A DNA stretch of 37,243 bases, taken from NCBI RefSeq assembly GCF_018619185.1, contig NZ_JAAXYC010000048.1:1-37243 (forward strand). Reading direction: 5' to 3'. The stretch comes from Streptomyces sp. McG3. Lineage in GTDB: Bacteria; Actinomycetota; Actinomycetes; Streptomycetales; Streptomycetaceae. This document shows, one piece after another, positions 24,278 through 31,879 of the stretch; the first letter of the stretch is position 1, and each line of letters opens with the position of its first letter. The position numbers and the translations under genes were made by a program. The notes under the pieces are model-generated. The model had not been told where the DNA came from, did not search any database, and was given only the letters and a program-made list of their open reading frames with translations.

Positions 24278-25483
24278 CTACTTCGTGATGAGCTTCAGGC
24301 GGTAGTGCTTGAGTGCGTCATCGAGGGGCTGGAAGTAAGAGGCACCGCGAGAGTTGACCTCGCCGGTGCAGCGCTGCCCGGACGGCCCGCCCGAGGTCAT
24401 GCCCTGGGCCTGGTTGCCGGAGATGTAGGCGCCGCCGCTGTCCCCCTGCTCCGTGCAGACGGTGGACTTGGCCAGGCCGCTCACCACGGTCTGGGGTTCG
24501 AGCCTGCCGTCGCCGTAGGTGACCGTGACGTTGTACGAGGTGACTGTGCCGCAGGTCCATCCGGTCGTTCGACCGGACTTGCACACCACGGACCCCGGGG
24601 CGGCGCGGTCGCTGCCCTTCACTGCGATCGAGTTGGCCTTTCCATGGGTGTACACCTCCGTTCCGATCGAATTGCCACGCAGGACCTCGGCTATGCCCAT
24701 GTCCACGCTCCGCTTGCCGACGGCGAAGCGGCTGTTCACCGACTTGGCGAAGGCCTTCCCCTTGTAGGTCAGAGAGGGGAGCTTGTCGATGCAGTGGCCT
24801 GCGGTGACGAGCATGTCCTTGCCGGCTTTGTCCTCGGCACCGAAGCCGACCGAACAGACAGTTCGGCCCATACCCATTTCTCGACCGGGAGGCACGACTG
24901 CCTGGGTTTCCAGCCGCTCCGCGCCGGTGACCACCCGTACCGCGTCGCCGTTCTTCCTGGCCGCGGCGAGGAAAGACTTGGCTCCGGGCTCCGAGGGGTC
25001 GTTCACCTCTACGGTCACGGTGTCGGAGGCGACGTCGACCGACCACGAGGAAACCCCTTCGGGTATCTCCTTATTGGCCCTCGCGTCGAGCTTCGCCTTG
25101 ATGCTGTCGAGCTCCTTCTCACCGTTCTCGGCGATCCGGGCCTCAAGTCCCGCGTCCTGAATCTCCTTGGCGGCTTCGCCGTCGACAGCGTTGACGATCA
25201 TGTCGCCATCGGAGTCGATGAAAGCGCCGAGGGTCTGCACACCCTCCTTGCGGAGGCCGGTGAGCTGTTCCTGCTGCTCGCTCTCCTTGTCGAGGCGGTC
25301 GACAGCCGCCTCTTCGCTCACGCCCATCGACGCCGCGAAAGCCTGCACCATGTCCGCCTCGTAGCGAGGGGGCTCGGGCTGCTCGACGGAGACGGCGTAT
25401 GCACCGGTGGCGATGCCGGTCGCCACGACACCGATTGCCGTGGCAAGCAGGTACTTCCGCGTCTTCTTACGAGAATGCTTCAC
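24278..25483 (-). CDS. Secreted chymotrypsin-like serine protease with propeptide (S1, streptogrisin/alpha-lytic type)
   Basis: A 401-residue preproprotease. Signal peptide (RKKTRKYLLATAIGVVATGIATGAYA) is followed by a charged propeptide of about 160 residues (coiled Glu/Lys-rich, as in alpha-lytic protease pro-regions) and a catalytic domain of about 200 residues. Catalytic residues are His230 (TAGHC), Asp261 (SVDMGIAEV) and Ser349 (EQGDSGG). Six cysteines (210, 231, 301, 311, 343, 372) can form three disulfides as in streptogrisins. It should act as an extracellular endopeptidase after removal of its pro-region. The GTG start is preceded by GAGGAAG. Unlike four other island genes, its upstream region shows no clear GTCAACGTCGAAA element. 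Confidence 0.93.
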   Translation of the reverse strand: MKHSRKKTRKYLLATAIGVVATGIATGAYAVSVEQPEPPRYEADMVQAFAASMGVSEEAAVDRLDKESEQQEQLTGLRKEGVQTLGAFIDSDGDMIVNAVDGEAAKEIQDAGLEARIAENGEKELDSIKAKLDARANKEIPEGVSSWSVDVASDTVTVEVNDPSEPGAKSFLAAARKNGDAVRVVTGAERLETQAVVPPGREMGMGRTVCSVGFGAEDKAGKDMLVTAGHCIDKLPSLTYKGKAFAKSVNSRFAVGKRSVDMGIAEVLRGNSIGTEVYTHGKANSIAVKGSDRAAPGSVVCKSGRTTGWTCGTVTSYNVTVTYGDGRLEPQTVVSGLAKSTVCTEQGDSGGAYISGNQAQGMTSGGPSGQRCTGEVNSRGASYFQPLDDALKHYRLKLITK

Positions 25484-25807
25484 GTGGTTGCTTTCTTCCT
25501 CTCATGCGGTGGCAGTGCATCCGAGAATTGATGGCATGGTGAGCCGCGGCGCAAATGCCGGGATGCCAGTTGGATGCCTACCGGGCGGCTGTTACGGTCT
25601 TGCCGCACCACGCACTCTGCCGTATGCGAAACCTTGGCAACAAGCTCAGCGGGCACAGTCTTCACTACAGAACTGCGTTAAAACTGTGGGCGGTTCGTGT
25701 GCGACCTAGATATGGCCGGTTAGGACACAAGACCGTCAGGGACGTGAAGTGAGCCCCAGGGAACTGGCGGGCGGCGACCGCGGGGCTTTGCCGTGGTCCA
25801 CCAGAGT
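25484..25807. other. Divergent promoter region between the S1 protease and the 41-aa peptide gene
   Basis: No further gene seen. It contains TGCGTTAAAACTGTG (25674-25688), similar (13 of 15) to TGCGCGAAAACTGTG at 27098-27112 upstream of the XRE regulator. An AGCCCC...GGGGCTTT stem (25752-25787) could act as a weak attenuator before the peptide gene. Confidence 0.4.
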
Positions 25808-25848
25808 GGAGGCACCTGCATGAAGAAGACAGAGATGCACCAGGTGCC
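25808..25848 (+). promoter_or_regulatory. Hairpin covering the ribosome-binding site and start of the peptide gene
   Basis: GGCACCT-GCAT (25811-25821), which includes the end of the GGAGG SD and most of the ATG, can pair with ATGC-ACC-AGGTGCC (25835-25848) as an 11-bp stem with a three-base bulge and a 13-base loop. This could limit translation of the 41-aa peptide until the RNA is remodelled. Confidence 0.4.
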
Positions 25849-25945
25849 GTCCACCAACACGGCATCCGCGCCCATCATCAGCGTCGTAGCGGAGCATCAG
25901 GCCGGCTCCGCACCTCAGTCGGACCACCGCCAGCAGATTCCCTGA
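25820..25945 (+). CDS. 41-residue peptide overlapping the 3' end of the XRE regulator gene
   Basis: A short ORF with a strong SD (GGAGG, seven-base spacer). It begins MKKTEMHQVPS, has a hydrophobic centre APIISVVAEHQAG, and ends with a polar tail SDHRQQIP. There is no cysteine and no classical signal peptide. Its last 31 bases overlap the convergent regulator gene. Small unmodified peptides next to XRE regulators can be signalling peptides or regulator partners; it could equally be a modified-peptide precursor, though no modifying enzyme is nearby, or a chance ORF. The strong ribosome-binding site argues for real translation. Function unknown. Confidence 0.5.
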   Translation: MKKTEMHQVPSTNTASAPIISVVAEHQAGSAPQSDHRQQIP

Positions 25946-26934
25946 TAGCCCGACGGCATACGTGTGTTCAGCACGTGGACGGAGTAAGACGCGTCAAGGG
26001 TGGCGGACCGCACGTGCGTCCTCTGGCCTTCGTACGAGCTTCGGCGGTAGCTTTCCGCCGTCAGAGGGAGAGCCCCGGGATGGAAGACGACCTGCAGAAG
26101 TGATTCACGCAGGCCCTTTCTGACGTTCTGCTGAAAGAACGAGCAGGGGGTTCCCGTGTCGGAGGCCCGGAAATCGTAAGCTACTACCGCGGTTTCATTG
26201 CGCGCCAGCGGATGCCCGAAAAGTACGTCGAAGACAGTGGTCCGCAGCTCCGGAAGGTAGCGCATACGACCGAGTCGACCACAAGTAACGGTGATCTCAG
26301 GAGGGGCTGCCGCCGATTCCTCGTCCACCTGAACCACGGTCATCGCCCTGACACCCTCACGCGACGCGCGTATTACGTGGCGCTGTGACATGACCGCCAT
26401 GCCGCGCTTTTCGTTCAAGCGCAGCGTGGTGTCATTGATCATCTGGTGAATGCCGCTGTTCACGTCGGCGAAGTCACTGCCGAGAGCCCGAGCCATCGGT
26501 GACGACTCGTTGGTCGTGAGCAGGAGTGACAGGGCGCTCTTGTCCTGCTGGGGTGCGCGCCCGCGAGGCCGATGCGGCCCCAGCAGGGATCGCAGGCTGC
26601 TTCGAGGCAGTTCCAGGATGCTTTCCAGCGCGTCCACGGCCCGCAGCGAGTCCGGCCGCTCCGGCTGACTCCGGCCGTTCTGCCAGTAGCTCAGGGTGCT
26701 CAGGCTGATTCTGATCCCCTGGAGCAGCAAACGCTGTCGGAGCCGATCCAGGGTGAGTCCACGGCGGCGCACGGCGTTCCTGAGTTCAGTCGAGAAGGTC
26801 GACGTACTGTCTCTGCGAGCGACGTGTGTGTCCCTGATCTCGTCGCGGGTTGTCTGTGGGGGTGTAAGAGCCGGTTGTGACCCGTCCATTGATCGGTTGG
26901 GGCTGCCTGGGCTGAGGAGTCGCGTCGTGGGCAT
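25915..26934 (-). CDS. XRE-type helix-turn-helix regulator with large C-terminal domain
   Basis: A 339-residue cytosolic protein. An XRE-like DNA-binding domain spans about residues 45-110 (STELRNAVRRRGLTLDRL, ISLSTLSYWQNGRSQPER, LESILELPRSSLRSLLGP). The Tyr-Trp-Gln-Asn-Gly-Arg recognition region is characteristic of a Streptomyces subgroup. The remaining 230 residues are a beta-rich domain of unknown type ending YQGICWRWSD, probably for ligand or protein binding. The ATG follows GGAG with a five-base gap; a second ATG lies 15 codons in. It sits in the centre of the protease island, convergent with the 41-aa peptide gene and downstream of an S8 gene but separated by a terminator, so it is the best candidate for a local regulator. 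Confidence 0.8.
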   Translation of the reverse strand: MPTTRLLSPGSPNRSMDGSQPALTPPQTTRDEIRDTHVARRDSTSTFSTELRNAVRRRGLTLDRLRQRLLLQGIRISLSTLSYWQNGRSQPERPDSLRAVDALESILELPRSSLRSLLGPHRPRGRAPQQDKSALSLLLTTNESSPMARALGSDFADVNSGIHQMINDTTLRLNEKRGMAVMSQRHVIRASREGVRAMTVVQVDEESAAAPPEITVTCGRLGRMRYLPELRTTVFDVLFGHPLARNETAVVAYDFRASDTGTPCSFFQQNVRKGLRESLLQVVFHPGALPLTAESYRRSSYEGQRTHVRSATLDASYSVHVLNTRMPSGYQGICWRWSD

Positions 26935-27199
26935 GACGTCTCCAAGGTTGGACGTGAACTTGGGCGGGGCCGACAGAGCCAGGGGGCGCCTGCTTCTAGC
27001 GCGGCCCCGGCTGCCTCGTGGGGCCTGTGGTTCCCTGACTCTGCATCCTGGTGGGGCACCTCACAAGTTCCCTGCACGGCGTTGCTTTCCACAGACTTGC
27101 GCGAAAACTGTGAAGCGGACGACGGCAGCAACTTGCGTTGTCAGGCTCGGACCATCTCCGCCTCCGAATGCGCACCTGGCCGAGGTCCGTTGGAGATGC
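26935..27199. other. Promoter region of the XRE regulator
   Basis: No gene. About 165-180 bases upstream of the start lies TGCGCGAAAACTGTG (27098-27112, plus-strand reading), which resembles 25674-25688 upstream of the peptide gene. No clear -35/-10 pair was found. Confidence 0.4.
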
Positions 27200-27248
27200 C
27201 GGCCGTCACCTGGCGTGCGTGCTTGGCAATCAGTCCAGGTGACGGCCG
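27200..27248 (-). terminator. Hairpin terminator of the P-domain S8 protease gene
   Basis: A perfect 14-bp stem (CGGCCGTCACCTGG at 27200-27213 with 27235-27248) and a 21-base loop, beginning 16 bases beyond the stop. Confidence 0.75.
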
Positions 27249-27264
27249 ATCGGGTGCCACGTGA

Positions 27265-29115
27265 TCAGAAGGTCAGGCCCCACGAGCTGAGGGTGCCCGT
27301 GATCAGCCGCGCCTGGTCCTGCAGACGCAGAGTCCACGTCCCGTTGGCCTTCTCGGCGGAGGCGTCGACCGTGTAGGTCGTCTTGATGTTGGCTGCCGAG
27401 TCCGCTGAGGCCAGTGCCTTGAGGTGGTAGACGGTGCCGTCGGGTGCCACGAGGTCGATAACCACGTCACCGCGCCACTGGTGATCGATGTCGACGGAGA
27501 CCTTGAGGTTCGCCGGGGCGTTGCCGGTGATACCGGTGACGTTGATTGTGGACGTCACCGCCGGGGCGTTGTCCGGAATCCTCAGAGTCGACGTACTGCC
27601 GAACACCCTCGGTGACGGCGTCGTGGGGTCCGTTCCCGTGCCGGTGCCCAGGCTTTCTATCGTCCTGGCCGCGTCGGCGATTCCCGCACCGCAACCGCCG
27701 GTGCAGGAGCCGGGCAGATCACGAGCGTTCTTCTTGATGGTTTCCTCGATCTGCGCCGGCGTGAGGCCGGGCTTCGCGGACTTCAGCAGGGCGGCCAGGC
27801 CGGCGATGTGCGGTGCGGCCATGGAGGTCCCCATCATCGGCGCGTACGTCTCAGCACCGGTTGGGGTGGTCTTTCCGGCGTTCACTGTGGAGAGGACGCC
27901 GTTCGCCGGCGTGGTGATGCTGCCCGGAGCGTCCGTGCCGCGACGGGTCTCGCCACCGGGAGCGGAGATATCGATCTTGCTCCCGAAGTTGGAGTAGAAA
28001 GCTCTGCCGCCCTCACGGTTGTTCGAAGCCACGGTGATGACGTTGTTGCAGTTGGCCGGAGTGGCGTTCGCCACGTCCACGTTCGAGTTTCCGGCGGCGA
28101 CGACGACGGTCGTGCCTCGGGCAACCATGCGGTCAATCGTGCGCTGGTAGTAGACGGGGCAGCCGTTCGATTCCCCGCCCAGGCTGAGGTTGACGACCTC
28201 TGCAGGATTCGGGTTCGCTGGAACGCCGTCGATGTCTATACCCGCCGACCACAGCATGGCGATGGCGATGTCGAAGCTGGAACCACTCCCGCACTTGCCC
28301 AGGGCGCGGACCGGGGTGATTTCCGCGTTGCCCGCGACCCCGGCGATGCCCTTGCCATTGCCGGTGAGAGCGGCGATGCTGCCGGCCACATGGGTGCCGT
28401 GCCAGGAGGAGTCCACGTTCTTCTCGGTGCCACAGTCGGCCGCAGCCCCCCAGGTGCCCTCGTCAGCGGGGTCTGCGTCCCGGCCGTCACCGTCCCGGGC
28501 GGTCGTGTCGCTGGTGATGAAGTCGTAGCCGCCCTTGACGTTGGCTCCGAGGTCACCGTGCTTGACGTAGCCGCTGTCGATGACCGCGACATTGACGCCC
28601 TTGCCGGTGGACTTCTGCCATGCGCCGGGAACGTTCATGCCTCCGGCCGTTTCGAAGAGGTCCCACTGCTTGCGGTACTCGGTGTCGTTGGGATCGGCTG
28701 CCGCCGCCAGCGAGGTCATGATGATCTCGGGCTCGACGAAGGCGACGCTCGGATCGGAGCGGAACTCCGCCAGGATCTTCGCGACCTCGGCCTTCGGCTT
28801 CTCGGCGCCCAGGTCGAACACCACCTCACCGGTCGGCGTGCGCTGCTCGAAGCGCAGGCGCTGGCCGACATCCTCGCCCTTGCCGGAGGCGTCCGCGGCA
28901 GCCGCTTTGTCGGAGTGCGACTCCTGGGTGTTGGATTTGTATCCCACGACGACGCGTTGCGTCGCGACGGCTTGCGTCATGAAGGAGGCGCCAGGCCCCG
29001 CCGACGGGGTGAGAGGGGAAGGAATGGCCAGGGCCGTCGGAGTCGAGGCGATGAGGCCGACGAGCGTCGCGCTCACAGCGGCGAGCGATAGGGCTGTTCG
29101 TGTCAGTGGTGTCAT
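27265..29115 (-). CDS. Secreted subtilisin-like protease (S8) with C-terminal P domain
   Basis: A 616-residue protein. Signal peptide (TPLTRTALSLAAVSATLVGLIASTPTALA), an inhibitor-I9-like propeptide (about 50-135, VVVGYKSN and VAFVEPE), and a catalytic domain with Asp180 (AVIDSGYVKHGDL), His239 (WHGTHVAG), Asn343 (AAGNSN) and Ser431 (GTSMAAPHIAG). A short Thr/Pro linker leads to a proprotein-convertase P/Homo-B domain (about 505-616: LRIPDNAPAVTSTINVTG, HQWRGDVVIDLVAPDGT, ANGTWTLRLQD, GTLSSWGLTF), a beta-barrel that usually stabilises the protease or binds substrate. The ATG follows GGAGGT; the 64 in-frame codons before it are excluded. It is a close paralogue of the S8 gene at 30245-31717, which lacks the P domain. 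Confidence 0.94.
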   Translation of the reverse strand: MTPLTRTALSLAAVSATLVGLIASTPTALAIPSPLTPSAGPGASFMTQAVATQRVVVGYKSNTQESHSDKAAAADASGKGEDVGQRLRFEQRTPTGEVVFDLGAEKPKAEVAKILAEFRSDPSVAFVEPEIIMTSLAAAADPNDTEYRKQWDLFETAGGMNVPGAWQKSTGKGVNVAVIDSGYVKHGDLGANVKGGYDFITSDTTARDGDGRDADPADEGTWGAAADCGTEKNVDSSWHGTHVAGSIAALTGNGKGIAGVAGNAEITPVRALGKCGSGSSFDIAIAMLWSAGIDIDGVPANPNPAEVVNLSLGGESNGCPVYYQRTIDRMVARGTTVVVAAGNSNVDVANATPANCNNVITVASNNREGGRAFYSNFGSKIDISAPGGETRRGTDAPGSITTPANGVLSTVNAGKTTPTGAETYAPMMGTSMAAPHIAGLAALLKSAKPGLTPAQIEETIKKNARDLPGSCTGGCGAGIADAARTIESLGTGTGTDPTTPSPRVFGSTSTLRIPDNAPAVTSTINVTGITGNAPANLKVSVDIDHQWRGDVVIDLVAPDGTVYHLKALASADSAANIKTTYTVDASAEKANGTWTLRLQDQARLITGTLSSWGLTF

Positions 29116-29263
29116 GTGTATACCTCCGGGGCATGGCTGCTCAGCGGCTGGCGCCGACGCAGGGCTTGGGTGGGGTGACGGGTTCGGGCAGCGGCACGTC
29201 GAACTCGTTGGGGAGGAGGCTAGGGAAACCGGCCTTGCGCCACAACAACATGTGAGCCGGACG

Positions 29264-29278
29264 ATTTTCGACGTTGAG
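29264..29278 (-). promoter_or_regulatory. Shared protease-promoter element, copy 3
   Basis: CTCAACGTCGAAAAT on the minus strand, 149 bases from the P-domain protease start. A further CAAC lies just before it, giving CAAC-N3-CAACGTCGAAA, the same arrangement as at the second paralogue (31831-31851). Confidence 0.55.
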
Positions 29279-29458
29279 AGTTGCTGCTCGCGCCCTTCGC
29301 AAGTCAATGGATATTCTGCGGTTACCTTCCGGGCCGGAGGAGGGCGACATTGGCTCGCCCTCGCTCGTGTTGATGACGGCCAAGGCCCGACGATGCAAGG
29401 CGCAACGGTGAATCGCCCCTCTATCCCCGCAGTTCAAGCGTTTCGGATTCGGGCTGGA

Positions 29459-29473
29459 GTCAACGTCGAAATA
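29459..29473 (+). promoter_or_regulatory. Shared protease-promoter element, copy 4
   Basis: GTCAACGTCGAAATA, 148 bases upstream of the 157-aa gene. Its last 13 bases are identical to the copy at 31831-31843. Confidence 0.55.
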
Positions 29474-29620
29474 CCGCGACGCAGTGATCGCACCCTGCCG
29501 GTTGAACGGGGCAAGGGGGCGCTCTACATTCCTGCTGGCAGGCCACGTCGTTGCTCCCTGGGAACACCGCGCCGGCGTGCGACCATCTCGACATCCCGAG
29601 CTAACCGAAGGCTTTCCCCG

Positions 29621-30094
29621 ATGCATCTCCTCTCCCTGCCGGCGGCGCCACCTCTACAGCGCCCGGCCATCCCGTGGCCCGAGCAGGCATTTCTGAGGGA
29701 CCGTCACCTGAGCATGCTTCGCGTGGGCACGTGCTTTGACGCGGTGCAAACAGGCCACCACCTCGGTACTCATCTGCTGGAACTACTGGAGGGGCAGGGC
29801 TGGGGCGCGGTCGAGGACACCGCGACCGGTTGCTTCCTCTGGCTGATCCCCCTCGGCCACATGGATGCCTGGAGGCCTTTCGCTACACGGTTGGACATCA
29901 GAGTCCTCGGTCGTTCCTGGTACGTCGGAATTCCCGGCGAAGACGTCACAGGCCGTCGGCGCTGGCGCGGAGCCGGGCCGGGGCTGATTCCAGCGGATGT
30001 GCTGGGTGACGCCGTCGGGCGGTCGGCACCCGTCGTCCTCCCGTTCGCTGTCCCTGTGCGAAGAGGGCTCTCGAACCAGTCGCACAGGCGCTGA
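29621..30094 (+). CDS. 157-residue protein of unknown function
   Basis: A soluble protein without signal peptide. It has a Pro-rich start, then FLRDRHLSMLRVGTCFDAV, a helix HHLGTHLLELLEGQGWGAVED, and a CFLWLIPLGHMDAW strand-turn. The pattern C-F-D-A-V ... L-G ... L-L ... G ... F-L-W-L-(I/V)-P is reminiscent of small actinobacterial proteins sometimes labelled DNA primase/polymerase-like, but key residues of that fold cannot be confirmed. No good SD is visible before the ATG; an alternative start is not obvious. It lies between the two S8 paralogues on the opposite strand and carries the same upstream element, so it may be co-regulated. Confidence 0.6.
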   Translation: MHLLSLPAAPPLQRPAIPWPEQAFLRDRHLSMLRVGTCFDAVQTGHHLGTHLLELLEGQGWGAVEDTATGCFLWLIPLGHMDAWRPFATRLDIRVLGRSWYVGIPGEDVTGRRRWRGAGPGLIPADVLGDAVGRSAPVVLPFAVPVRRGLSNQSHRR

Positions 30095-30149
30095 TCGCAC
30101 GCGAGTGGGGAACGAAGGAGGCGCTGGCACGGGGGAGGGCGCATGGCGT

Positions 30150-30181
30150 CGGCGCCACCGCAGGTTCCCGCGGTGGCGCCG
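30150..30181. terminator. Bidirectional hairpin terminator between convergent genes
   Basis: A 12-bp stem (CGGCGCCACCGC at 30150-30161 with 30170-30181) and an 8-base loop, midway between the stops of the 157-aa gene and the second S8 paralogue. Confidence 0.75.
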
Positions 30182-30244
30182 GCCCTTCCTCGCTTCACTG
30201 CACGAACTTCAGTCCCTGGTTGCGTGGCCGGATCCGCAGAGCAC

Positions 30245-31717
30245 TCAGTCCCTGAGACCTTCCGACGATGAGCTCAGAGCGGCGAGCGTCTTGGTGCTGT
30301 CCGCGATTCCCGCGCCGCAGCCGCCGGTGCATGTGCCGGGCAGAGAACGGGCGTTGCCCTTGATGAGGGTCTCGATCCGGGCCGGGGACAGACCGGGGTC
30401 GGCGGACTTCAGCAGAGCGGCGAGGCCGGCGATGTGCGGGGCTGCCATGCTGGTCCCCATCATGGGGGCGTACGACTCCCGGCCGGTCGGGCCGGCCTGG
30501 CTGGTGTTGACCGTGGAGAGGATCCCGTTCTCCGGTGTCGTGACCGTGCCGGGTGCGTCCTCCGCACGTCGGACCTCACCTCCCGGCGCCGCAACGTCCA
30601 CCTTGGCGCCGAAGTTCGAGTAGAAGGCCCGGTCGCCCTGCCGGTTGGTCGAGGCGACGGTGATCACGTTGTTGCAGTTCGCCGGAGTGTGCCCGGAGAC
30701 GTCCTCGTTGCTGTTGCCTGCCGCTACGACGACGGTCGTGCCGCGGGCGACGGCCTTGTCGATCGCGTTCTGGTAGTACCAGGGGCAGGTCTTGGACGCG
30801 CCGCCCAGGCTGAGGTTGATGACCTCGGCCGGGTCCGGGCTCGTCGGGAAGTTCGTCATGGGAACACCCGCCGCGTACTGGATGCCGATGGCGATGTCCA
30901 GAGAGCCGCCACTGCCGCACTTGCCCAGCGCGCGTACGGGCAGGATTTTGGCTTGGTGGGCGACGCCCGCGATCCCCTTGCCGTTGTCAGCGATGGCGGC
31001 GATCGTGCCCGCCACATGCGTGCCGTGCCAGGAGGACTTCACGTCCGTCTTTGTGCCGCACTCCTGCGCCGAGCCCCAGGTTCCCTCGTCGTTCGGGTTG
31101 CTGTCGCCGCCGTCGCCGTCACGGGCGGAAGCAGCGCTGCTGATGAAGTCGTGACCGCCCCGGACGTTCGCCCCGAGGTCGCTGTGCCTGACGTAGCCGG
31201 TGTCGATGACGGCCACGTTGGTGCCTTGGCCGGTGCTCTTCGCCCAGGCGGCAGGTACGTTCATGCCGCCGACCGGCTCGAAGAGGTCCCACTGCTCGCC
31301 GTACCGGGTATCGCTGGGGTCGCCGCCCTCGGCCATCGACTTCATCACCAGTTCCGGTGCGACGAAGGCAACGCTCGGGTCGGAGCGGTACTCCGCGAGG
31401 ACTTCGGCGACTTCCGCCCTGGACTGCCGGCCGCCCAGGTTGATCACCACGTCACCCGTGGGGGCACGCCCCTGGAATCGCAGCCGCTGATCGACGTCCT
31501 GTGCCTTGTCCGTGGTATCCGCGGCAGCCGCCTTGTCCGACCGCGCCTCGGCTGCCGATGCCTTGTAGCTCACGATCACGCGGCCCGCGGCCGTGGCATC
31601 CGTGACATCCGGCACCGCGGCGGGGGACGCGACCGCGAGAGGACCGGTAGCGGCGAGTGCCAGCAGTACGGAGCCTGCGGCGCTGACGATGATGGCTTTG
31701 CGTATCGTTCTCTTCAC
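30245..31717 (-). CDS. Secreted subtilisin-like protease (S8), paralogue without P domain
   Basis: A 490-residue protease closely similar to the protein at 27265-29115 along the propeptide and catalytic domain; runs such as GTHVAG, PVRALGKCGSG, YAPMMGTSMAAPHIAGLAAL and CTGGCGAGIAD are shared. Signal peptide at the N-terminus (VKRTIRKAIIVSAAGSVLLALAATGPLAVA). Catalytic residues Asp172, His231 and Ser423; Asn335 for the oxyanion hole. It ends about ten residues after GCGAGIAD, where its paralogue continues into a linker and P domain. The GTG start follows AGGAGG (31725-31730) with an eight-base spacer, so 14 upstream codons are excluded. Extracellular endopeptidase. Confidence 0.94.
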   Translation of the reverse strand: MKRTIRKAIIVSAAGSVLLALAATGPLAVASPAAVPDVTDATAAGRVIVSYKASAAEARSDKAAAADTTDKAQDVDQRLRFQGRAPTGDVVINLGGRQSRAEVAEVLAEYRSDPSVAFVAPELVMKSMAEGGDPSDTRYGEQWDLFEPVGGMNVPAAWAKSTGQGTNVAVIDTGYVRHSDLGANVRGGHDFISSAASARDGDGGDSNPNDEGTWGSAQECGTKTDVKSSWHGTHVAGTIAAIADNGKGIAGVAHQAKILPVRALGKCGSGGSLDIAIGIQYAAGVPMTNFPTSPDPAEVINLSLGGASKTCPWYYQNAIDKAVARGTTVVVAAGNSNEDVSGHTPANCNNVITVASTNRQGDRAFYSNFGAKVDVAAPGGEVRRAEDAPGTVTTPENGILSTVNTSQAGPTGRESYAPMMGTSMAAPHIAGLAALLKSADPGLSPARIETLIKGNARSLPGTCTGGCGAGIADSTKTLAALSSSSEGLRD

Positions 31718-31830
31718 CTGGAATGCCTCCTCTGAAAACGCATGTCCGATGCATGACATGCCTTTGGTGGAGGAGGTTAGAGATCTGACCGGGGTGCTGA
31801 CTACGGGAGATGAGGATTAATTCACCGGAA

Positions 31831-31845
31831 TATTTCGACGTTGCC
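31831..31845 (-). promoter_or_regulatory. Shared protease-promoter element, copy 5
   Basis: GGCAACGTCGAAATA on the minus strand, 114 bases upstream of the second S8 paralogue, preceded by CAAC as at copy 3 and followed by TTCCGG. Confidence 0.55.
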
Positions 31846-31879
31846 TGTTGCGTGTATCGGGCGATGCGTCGGGTAATTG

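Larger units (their letters stand above)
29116..29620. other. Divergent promoter region between the P-domain protease and the 157-aa gene
   Basis: About 500 bases with no gene. It carries two copies of the shared element in opposite orientation, each pointing to its own gene (29264-29278 on the minus strand, 29459-29473 on the plus strand). A TTGACT on the minus strand near 29300-29312 could be a -35 box for the protease, but no good -10 was found. Confidence 0.5.

Noticed and set aside
24131..25531. 466-codon plus-strand frame opposite the S1 protease
   Set aside because: Antisense to a gene with intact His-Asp-Ser triad and terminator.
27808..29091. 427-codon plus-strand frame opposite the P-domain S8 protease
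   Set aside because: Shadow frame; the minus strand carries all catalytic motifs.
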